Positions 56,544 to 64,000 of a DNA stretch of 64,000 nt are shown here, in pieces (the stretch's first letter is position 1; every line of letters begins with the position of its first letter). Position numbers and translations under genes: made by a program. Origin of the DNA: Manihot esculenta (taxonomy: Eukaryota > Streptophyta > Magnoliopsida > Malpighiales > Euphorbiaceae); contig NC_035173.2 in assembly GCF_001659605.2 (NCBI RefSeq), positions 12,764,206-12,828,205 on the forward strand. Direction: 5' to 3'. Under the pieces are notes generated by a model. The model did no database searches. It saw only the letters and a program-made list of their open reading frames with translations, and was not told where the DNA came from.

Positions 56544-58454
56544 TCAAACACTTTTAGGTACCCAAATGTACTTGGGTCCTTGGGGGTTAGTCATTCCACT
56601 ATCCAATCTCCATATACTACCATATCCAAGATGCAATTTTCTAATAGTGCACTTATAATTGGTATGACCAAACTTGCCACAATAGTGACAATGACCATTG
56701 AACCTTTTTATTCTTGGTCCATAGGTGAGTGAGTGTGTTTGAGTTCTCATGTGGCCATTTCTCCTTTGTTTATTAAAAGCATGTGAGCAAGAGATATGAT
56801 TAGAGTGGTGATTTTGTGAACTAGAAGTGTGTGTTCTATAATGATCATTTCTCTTATATGCAAATTGCCTAGGTGTGTGTCTTATATGAGTGTTGTAACT
56901 AGTGGATTGGTGTACATGTGCATTTCTCATAGACATATTACTAGTAGAGGCTTTAGGCACATTTCCATTTGAGCTAGAAACCTTAGGTTCATGTGAGTTA
57001 GTAGCTTTAACAAAAACGGTTTTAGAAAAGTTTGCTTGAGTTGATTTATCATAGTCAAGGCCATACTTGATGCTAGGAGACCTTTGAGAGTCTAAAATTT
57101 CATCAAGTTTGTCCTTGCCTTTTAAAAATTTTGAAAGAGAATTTTTCAACTCAAGGACTTCATTTTTCAACTTTTTATTTTCTAATGAGAGCTCATCTAA
57201 GGATTTTTGTAAAGAATCATTTAAGGGTAAAGGTTCCTTAGGTGAGTTCCCACTTTCCTTTTTCAAGCTAGCTAACTCACATTTCAAAAACTTGTTTTTC
57301 TTATGACTCTTTTCAAGCTCATCATTCATCAATTTTAAAGCACCTACAAGTTCATCATATGAAAACTCAACAACATCATCACATAAAGTAGAGTCATCAA
57401 GTATGGTTACCTCATTGGAGCTTTCCTCTAGAGCCATGAAGCACATGTTGGCAATTTCATCACCAACCTCCTCCTCTTCGGTATCACTTGACTCATCCCA
57501 TGTTGCTTTGAAGGCCTTCTTTTTGAACTTCTTGATAGGCTTCTTCAACTTGGGACAATCCACTTTGTAGTGACCCGGCTTATTGCACTCATAGCAAATG
57601 ATAACTTCCCTTTTGCTTGATTCACCTTTTTCCTTTCTAAAATTCTTCCTTGGAATGAACTTTTTATTTTGGAACAACTTCCTTATTCTCCTAGTTACCA
57701 AGGCCAATTCTTCCTCACTTATTTCTTCTTCCTCCTCACTAGTATCTTCGGAGGCTACCTTTAGAGCAATGTTCTTTTTCATTTTGCTAGGTTCCTCCAC
57801 TTGCTCTCTCCTTAGAGTCATCTCATAGTCAATGAGGTTCCCCAAGAGTTCATCCAATTGCACTTTGCTCAAATCTTTGGCATCCTTTAAAGAAGTCACC
57901 TTTGGTAGCCATTCTTTAGGTAGACATCTAAGGATTTTCTTCACCAATTCTTCATTTGTGAATGTCTTCCCAAGAGATTTCATCCCTCCAATGATCTCAA
58001 TGAACCTATCATACATTTGGCTAATAGTTTCATCGGATTTCATCTTGAACAACTCATATTGGTAGATGAGGGATTCCATCTTGTTTTCCTTGACTTGATT
58101 GGTTCCTTCATGAGTGACAACCAAAGCATCCCAAATTTCCTTTGCAGTAGACTTCATGCAAACTTTGTTGTACTCACTTCTACTAAGAGCACAAAATAAG
58201 ATGTGAATGGCTTTGTCATTTAGGGCTACCCTTCTATTCTCTAGTTCACTCCATTCACTCTTAGGTTTTTGCTCTTGGTTTCCATCTATCATTCTAGTGG
58301 GAAAGAAAGGACCATTTTCTATAATATCCCACAAATCAACTCCTTCCGATTTGAGGAAATAATACATTCTATTTTTCCAATATAGAAAGTCATTTCCATC
58401 AAAGAAAGGTGGTCTCACAACCGATTGACCTTCTTGAGAATTGAGGGCTGCCAT
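56544..58454 (-). CDS. Sirevirus Gag, 636 codons
   Basis: Forms the particle core. Starts MAALNSQEGQ. The UBN2-type Gag domain lies at about residues 15-215 (WKNRMYYFLKSEGVDLWDII, then KIWD-like KEIWDALVVTHEGT). A Glu-rich segment follows (about 235-250), then a first CCHC zinc knuckle near 285 (CYECNKPGHYKVDC), a long coiled-coil-like Lys/Glu/Leu region (about 370-455), a Ser/His-rich region, and a second knuckle near 600 (CHYCGKFGHTNYKC). Two knuckles and an extended C-terminus suit Sirevirus Gag. The frame ends TGA (56546-56544), 15 bp before the protease frame opens. The frame itself looks undamaged. Confidence 0.9.
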   Translation of the reverse strand: MAALNSQEGQSVVRPPFFDGNDFLYWKNRMYYFLKSEGVDLWDIIENGPFFPTRMIDGNQEQKPKSEWSELENRRVALNDKAIHILFCALSRSEYNKVCMKSTAKEIWDALVVTHEGTNQVKENKMESLIYQYELFKMKSDETISQMYDRFIEIIGGMKSLGKTFTNEELVKKILRCLPKEWLPKVTSLKDAKDLSKVQLDELLGNLIDYEMTLRREQVEEPSKMKKNIALKVASEDTSEEEEEISEEELALVTRRIRKLFQNKKFIPRKNFRKEKGESSKREVIICYECNKPGHYKVDCPKLKKPIKKFKKKAFKATWDESSDTEEEEVGDEIANMCFMALEESSNEVTILDDSTLCDDVVEFSYDELVGALKLMNDELEKSHKKNKFLKCELASLKKESGNSPKEPLPLNDSLQKSLDELSLENKKLKNEVLELKNSLSKFLKGKDKLDEILDSQRSPSIKYGLDYDKSTQANFSKTVFVKATNSHEPKVSSSNGNVPKASTSNMSMRNAHVHQSTSYNTHIRHTPRQFAYKRNDHYRTHTSSSQNHHSNHISCSHAFNKQRRNGHMRTQTHSLTYGPRIKRFNGHCHYCGKFGHTNYKCTIRKLHLGYGSIWRLDSGMTNPQGPKYIWVPKSV

Positions 58455-58496
58455 TTGATCTTTACTCCAAGATAATTATATCTTCAAGATAGGAGA

Positions 58497-58511
58497 CCTG
58501 CTCTGATACCA
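58497..58511 (-). promoter_or_regulatory. tRNA-Met primer-binding site of the Sirevirus
   Basis: The minus strand reads TGGTATCAGAGCAGG, two bases inside the 5' LTR, matching initiator tRNA-Met. Confidence 0.93.
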
Positions 58512-58513
58512 CT

Positions 58514-59945
58514 TGTTGTCCCTTGAAGCAACCCAAGAGGGGGGGGGTGAATTGGGTTTATAAAAAATTTAAAGGAAAAATCACAAATTAGAAGGCAATA
58601 AGGAAGAGGATAATCAACACAAGGATTTATAGAGGTTCAGCTATCCCAAGCCTACGTCCTCTCCTCAAGGTCCACCTTGAGAGTTCAACTCCACTATCAA
58701 ATCTTCTTTGGGTGAAGATTAAAACCCTTACAATCTTAGAGCAAGCCTTTGCTCTTTACAAATCTCTTTTTCACTCAAGAGCAATTCTTTGCTCAATGCT
58801 ACACTCACAACAACAAAATCTCTCAACAACCTTTACTCACCCTGAAAAGCCAACCAATTACAACTCAAAAACAAGCTTTCAAGAAATTAATGCTTTGGCT
58901 CAAGGTTTAGAGAGAGAGAGAATGAAAAACGCTGTAATCTCAATAAATGTTTGCTTAGATGGTTGTTGTAACCTCTTCACATCAAAAGCAAGTTGTATTT
59001 ATAGTTCTATCATAAATATGGCCGTTGGGGATGCATTAAATGCAAATAGAACCGTTTATGTTCAGAAATAACCGTTATACCGTGCCTAGAAAAACTCAGG
59101 TTCGGCGGCCGAACCATTTGAGGTGAAGAAACTATTCCTTTAAAAAAGAACTTTCGGCGGCCTAAAGTCAGAGTTCGGCGGCCGAACTTGGGTGACTTTC
59201 GTCTCTGTTCCTCTCTTTCGGAAGCCGAACTTTTGGCTTCGGAGGCAGACTTAAAACATACTTTCGGCGGCCAAAGGTTAAAAGTTCGACGGCCGAAAGT
59301 GCGGGACTTTCGTCTCTGTCCCTCACTTTCGGAAGCCGAAGGTTGCACTTTAGGGGGCTGGTTGAAAATCCACTTTCGGCGGCCGAAAGTCAATGTTCGG
59401 CGGCCGAACATATGGGACTTTCGTTTCTGTCCCTGACTTTCGGAAGCCGAAGGTTGTGTTTAGGGGGCACAAAAATCCTTCTTTAAATCTTTGAAAAATC
59501 ATAACTTAGGCTATAAAATTCCATTTTTCAATCCGTTTGAATTTTTGTAACGTATATTTTTAGATCTTTCATTTTGAAAAAGAATAATTTCAAAATCACT
59601 TCTTTTGGAAAATTTCATTTTAGTCCCTAAAAGTCAAGTACTTTAAAAAAATGGCCATATCTAAAAAACTTTTAGAAAAGAAGGAGACCTTGAGCCATCA
59701 CAATTAATTACTTGAAATTCACAATAAATAAATTGACAACGTATAATAAGAAAGAAAATACTTTATAATCCCTTTCTTGTAGTATGCTTCCATAATTAGC
59801 ACTTTTCACTTTTGTGACTGAAGCAATTCCATTTATTTTAATAAGGGACCTACAAGCTCAATACAAAACACCTTTGAAGATAATTAGTAGCACACCAATT
59901 GTTTATTAATCATCAAAACAAGGATTAGGACATTTAGGTCTAACA
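58514..59945 (-). repeat. 5' LTR of the Sirevirus element
   Basis: The 1432-bp LTR has its TATA box at 59004-58995 (minus) and the GC-box array at 59100-59470. Compared with the 3' LTR it lacks 21 bp between two motif copies and has three extra G in the poly-G run near its start. Confidence 0.95.
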
Positions 59946-60241
59946 TAACTTAATCCCTACAACTAGCCTGTGATATTGACTGTGCGGTTGTTGAAGCCGG
60001 TCAAAAATAATATTTTTGGTTATCAACAATTTTACAACTGTAGATAGTGGTAAAAGGATCGAATCCACAAGGAATTGATACTTACCTATTTTCCTTATCA
60101 AGACCAAATAAATAAACTGAAAGTAAAATAAAAAGGGAGTTTTAAGATTGATGAATTGAATTAGAATTAAAAGCAACAAAGTAAAGCAAATAATTAAAAG
60201 AAAGAAAATAATTAAAGTAAAGAAGATTCAAATATGAGAAA

Positions 60242-62571
60242 TGTAACGACCCGAAAATCGGACCGCTACCGGCGCTAGGATCCAGGTCGGCTTAAGGCCG
60301 CCAGGACCCGTAGCAAGCCTAACATGCAACCTGATAACCTGCTTAATCCCATACATGATCAAGAAATACATAAAAATTCAAAACTTTTCTTTCATTCACT
60401 TTCTCATACACCAAACTTAACCTGCATGCACTGAACATAAACATAATCATAATCATGACCCCTCAGTGGGATCTCATCAATGCCCCAATGGGCGATACAT
60501 CATAAGTTGAGTTGGTTTGCATAATCAGTATAAAACATCTAAGATCATGTATCAAAAAGGGATTACAATATACTATGGTCAAGCACACTTCTAACCTCCT
60601 CAAACATCATTACATTACATATCTATACTGTACTTTTACAAAACATTAATACATTTATCATGCCCACACTATCTATTACATACACATGACTTCATTACTC
60701 TTACGGATCTCCTGGTCTACCCTGTACTTGCAATCCTGGGGAAAATGGGAGAGGGGTGAGCTACTAGAGCCCAGTGAGCAGAATAATAAAAACATTTAAA
60801 TCATATGGCATCATGGAATGCATCACATCACAGCTAATCACATCAAGGATGAACTTGTCACCAATAGCCCTCTACATAGTCCAACTGTGCCAGAACGTAG
60901 AATGGGTCCTGGTCTTTCTCTTACATAACATGTCATAACAGTCCAACTGTGCCAGAACGTAGAATGGGTCCTGGTCTTTCCCTTACATGGTGCCAGCGAA
61001 CGTAGAATGGGTCCCACTGGTCTTACTTTCCGTACTGTACATATCACATCGTCATATCATAGATCGAGGGCTTTGGATCATCCAACGTTCATCCACATCA
61101 ATCCACAATAAAGTATGCAATGCAACATATTCGTGAATTCTAATGCAAACAACCTAGTACATCTCATGGCATTCATGATGCATGAAACATGCTAAAAAGT
61201 CCATCATTTGCTTTAAAACATAATGAGATATTCCACTCACCTCTGGGTAGCTCTGACTAGACACTGGAGCAGCTGACTCACTGCTGGGGTCCTCGGTTCC
61301 TCGGGTCCGAACCTACATAGGTGGACTCAAATGAGGGACCAAACAAACATGAACATAACTCTAAACTACTCCCCAAAAACCCCCTAAAACATCATGAAAC
61401 AATCATAGAAAACATGCAAGAGAGGGCTGGACAGGGCACTTTCGGCGGCAGGTTCGGCGGCCGAAAGTCCCTCCAGAGCCGAAAGTCAGGCAGGTTCGGC
61501 GGCATCTTCGGCGGCCGAAACTCCCAGACAGAGGCGAAACTCATGCATGTTCGGCAGCACTTTCGGCGGCCGAAACTCCCAAACAGAGACGAAAGTCTCC
61601 TTTCGGGGGTAAGCTTCGGCAGCCGAAGGCTGCCTCCACAAGCATGTTCGGCGGCCGAAAGTTCCTTCGGCTGCCGAACCTGGTTTCTCCCTTAGTGGCA
61701 GAAACTCAGCTCTTCTATACACATTTGCCTCCAAAACTAACCAATCAAGCATAAACCTATTCTACAACATTCCAATCACACACAAACAAGCATACAAGTT
61801 TCTAGGGGCATCAAACCAACAAAAACCCCAACTACAACACAACAAGCAACTCACATTGTTCAAAAACACATATAAAACCCATAAACCTACCCATGAGCTA
61901 AACATGCATTCTACCCCATAGATCCACTTAAAACTTACTTAAAACATGCAATGAGCTTAAGATCGGCTCTTACCTCGTGGAGATCGAGAGAGAGACGACC
62001 TAAACTTGGAGATGGGAGGGGTTGAGTTCCCTTGAACCTCAAAGCTCCAAAACTTTGCTCAAAGCTTGAAAATCTTCAAAACAAAGTAAAAACTCATGAA
62101 AATCGAGTAGGATTGGAAGGAAAGAACTCAAGATCGGTGAGGGACGGCGGAGAGCTCACCTTGGCCGGAAATGGAGAAAAAGCTCGCCCGTTTTCGGCTA
62201 AGGGACCCTTTTATAGTGGCTGGCCAGGCCACGTTCGGGGGCCGAACGTGCCTCTGCATGCATGCCATGTTCGGCGGCCGAACTTGAGGTTCGGCGGCCG
62301 AACCTGGACTTTCCTCACTTATGCTTTCGGGGGCCTAAAGGCGCTCCCAAAGGCATGCATGTTCGACGGCCGAACTTGAGGTTCGGCGGCCGAACCTGAG
62401 TTTTCCTCCAAGGTTGTTTTTATGCAAAAACTCATTTCCATTTTACTTAAGACCATGAAATACCTTAAAACATTTTATTAAAACATGTTTCTACCCTACT
62501 AGAGGCTTCCGACATCCGAGATTCCACCGGACGGTAGGAATTCCGATACCGGAGTCTAGCCGGGTATTACA
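60242..62571 (-). mobile_element. Solo LTR of the Ty3/gypsy family
   Basis: The 2330-bp segment begins TGTAACGACCCG and ends CTAGCCGGGTATTACA, flanked by AGAAA (60237-60241 and 62572-62576). It is much closer to the complete element's LTRs than the solo LTR at 2356: it has the same unit type of minisatellite (GAACGTAGAATGGGTCC copies, about 60890-61020), a TATA box (ACTATAAAAGGG, minus, near 62218-62207), an upstream GCC-box array with 20-bp period (13-mers at 62270 and 62290) and a downstream array (61440-61680). Confidence 0.95.
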
Positions 62572-62576
62572 AGAAA

Positions 62577-63684
62577 AGCTCTAGTTGAAGAATTGGATCC
62601 ATTTCAGTTGTTGGGATTCATCATTGACACAGATTTCTTTATTTGATTCAATAAATTAGTTATGGAGGTGGAAGACGCTTCTCACCACCATATCCCTCCT
62701 TAAGCATAGATTAACTAGGGAATGTCCTCTAATTAATCACTAATCAACAAGTTGCCAAGGAACGTCCTTGGACCCTTGGCATCTAACAACTGTCAATTGT
62801 ATTAAAAAATAGAGAGACCTAATTCTAACTACCCAAACGTATGGTGATATTATTAGATCATGCAATTTCCTTAGTTTTTACATCAAGAGTTACTTATGTT
62901 TGAATAATCTAAGCAATTACAGACTTAAAACTATCCAAACTAACAGATTATCACTTTGCAATCAAGAATCAATGGGCCCTATTGATCTAAACAACAAAGC
63001 AACAATGGAATTAAGCATGAAATTGCATAAATATTAATAAATAAAAGATAAGCAATATATGTTCAGATCTCCCAATCCATAAAACAACCAAAGTTTCACC
63101 TAATTTTTAACTAGAAAAAGAGGTTTCAGCCACTCATGGTTGAAACAAAACAAAATAAAAGAAAGAGAAGAAGAAGAGGAAGTGGCCGACGGCTTGGAGA
63201 AGGTGGCGTCTTGCAATCCGAATGGGGGAGGAAGAAGGGAGGCGTGCGGCTCTTCATGTGATGCTTTTATAGCTGAAAGTGTTGCCCTAGATTTTCTTGT
63301 TAAGGTGGAGCCTTCTTTTGAATTTTGAATTTTGAATGCTGCATTTTGAATTTTGAATTTTGAATTCTTGGAAGACAAGTGTATTTTCTTGAGATTTGGC
63401 TTCCTTAATAAGGGAAAGACTTCTTGAAGATTTGAAATTTGAATTTCAAATCACTCTGCTGTCTGTACTTTCCTTATTTATCTTCACTTCAGCTGTAACT
63501 TGGCTTTAGTAGACAATGCTTGTTCTCCTTTATCCTCTTTTAGGCAGTTTTAAGAGTATTTTCATTAAATTACCTCTTTACACCGTTTTCTGCAAAATAA
63601 GATCAAAACCATAAAATTAGACAGAAAATGTGTAAATTAACATTAATAACAACATGATAAAATGGTATAAATTTGGTCTGATCA
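62577..63684. other. Non-coding remainder of the unclassified solo LTR
   Basis: Right portion of the host solo LTR; apart from the TATA box and the short tandem no gene or further element is visible. Confidence 0.5.
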
Positions 63685-64000
63685 GATATTCACTTTCTAC
63701 TATATCATAGAGATTAAGTTATTCAATAATTAAAAGTTAAAGGGGTGATATGTATATTCTCTCACTTTAAAGAGATTAAACTATTCAAAATTTAAAAGTT
63801 AAAGGAGTAAGTAGGATCAAAATAAAGTTTGTGGGGGTAAAATGACTTTTTATGAAAAGGTGAAAGGGTAAATTATATATTTGGCCTTTATAATATGTTA
63901 GTAGCTTCTTCTTTTTTTATCTCAAAGAATATGTTAGTAGTTACGCCGGTAGTTGTTGAAACTTTAGCTCTCCGTCATTGTTTGCTCTTTGCGATAGAAT

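Larger units (their letters stand above)
49097..59945 (-). mobile_element. Sirevirus-type Ty1/copia element with an extra 3' ORF
   Basis: The 10.8-kb minus-strand element has LTRs 49097-50546 and 58514-59945, both beginning TGTTGTCCCTTGAAGC on the plus strand and ending AGGTCTAACA. The target duplication is TAACT (49092-49096 and 59946-59950). Order along the minus strand: LTR, primer-binding site, gag (58454-56544), protease-integrase-RT-RNase H (56529-53380), a non-coding GC-box segment, an extra ORF (52304-51174), polypurine tract and LTR. Large size and an additional ORF after pol are features of the Sirevirus (SIRE/Maximus) lineage. The LTRs differ by roughly fifteen substitutions, nearly all transitions, and small indels, so it is clearly older than the gypsy element at 6665. 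Confidence 0.95.
59977..63684 (-). mobile_element. Solo LTR (unclassified LTR family) hosting a gypsy solo LTR
   Basis: Begins TGACTGTGCGGTTGTTG and ends GGTCTGATCA, flanked by the 5-bp duplication GATAT (59972-59976 and 63685-63689). A TATA box (GCTATAAAAGC) on the minus strand near 63270-63260 gives the orientation. Without the nested element it is about 1.37 kb. It contains a TTTTGAATTTTGAAT-type short tandem (63316-63365). Coding sequence is absent; the ORFs at 63100-63378 are chance frames. Confidence 0.72.
48989..63886. mobile_element. Mutator-like MITE disrupted by nested retroelements
   Basis: The left end GGCAAAATGTATCATTTACTC (first 20 bases from 48989) and the right end, inverse of GGCCAAATATATAATTTACC, form terminal inverted repeats of roughly 125 bp. 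Both arms share AAAAGTCATTTTA. They are flanked by a perfect 9-bp target duplication TTTATAATA (48980-48988 and 63887-63895), the length typical of Mutator-like elements. Removing the later insertions (49097-59945 plus one TAACT, and 59977-63684 plus one GATAT) leaves an element of only about 330 bp, nearly all of it terminal repeat. Confidence 0.8.

Noticed and set aside
59940..60179. Minus-strand 79-codon ORF next to the Sirevirus
   Set aside because: It crosses the target duplication and two element boundaries, so it is accidental.

Overview
This is nuclear DNA of a flowering plant, almost certainly a eudicot. Two intron-rich host genes, a subclass I SnRK2 protein kinase (+, 22627-25522) and a chloroplast ferrochelatase-2 with a C-terminal light-harvesting motif (-, 45345-35501), lie in AT-rich DNA full of nested transposons. 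No bacterial, organellar or free-virus architecture is present. The exact species cannot be fixed from the sequence; a woody eudicot such as a member of the Euphorbiaceae is only a guess.

Layout. 1-5894: a minus-strand Ty1/copia element sits in the 3' part of a plus-strand copia relic, and its gag is itself split by a non-autonomous CACTA transposon (393-2299) and a gypsy solo LTR (2356-4063). 6654-18854: an internally deleted minus-strand copia element whose left LTR is split, 11 bp from its end, by a young and nearly complete Ty3/gypsy chromodomain element (6665-16482). 19971-21243: a hAT-type element carrying pieces of two host-like genes. 22627-25522: SnRK2. 25523-35500: old repeat relics, a 28-bp minisatellite and AT-rich spacer. 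35501-45345: ferrochelatase-2, with retroelement debris in its introns. 46080-48190: an inverted pair of gypsy-type LTR relics. 48989-63886: a small Mutator-like MITE expanded to about 15 kb by a 10.8-kb Sirevirus-type copia element (49097-59945) and by a solo LTR (59977-63684) that itself carries another gypsy solo LTR (60242-62571).

Target-site duplications could be read for eight of these insertions (TCG, ATCTG, ATGAT, AATAA, AATCTAAA, TTTATAATA, TAACT, GATAT) plus AGAAA for the last solo LTR, so the order of insertion is well supported.

The most unusual signal is a GC-rich module shared by two unrelated retrotransposon superfamilies. The 13-mer TTCGGCCGCCGAA (containing the GCC-box core GCCGCC) is repeated just upstream of the TATA box in the gypsy LTRs, in the gypsy solo LTRs and in the Sirevirus LTRs. 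A 16-base phrase, GACTTTCGTCTCTGTC, is also shared. Within the Sirevirus the same array appears a third time, between pol and an extra 3' ORF, followed by a TATA-like box, a pyrimidine-rich leader and a plausible 5'-leader intron. That looks like a dedicated promoter for the extra ORF. In both families the LTR pair differs by an indel whose ends lie in these motifs (132 bp in gypsy, 21 bp in the Sirevirus).

No tRNA, rRNA or CRISPR array was recognised.
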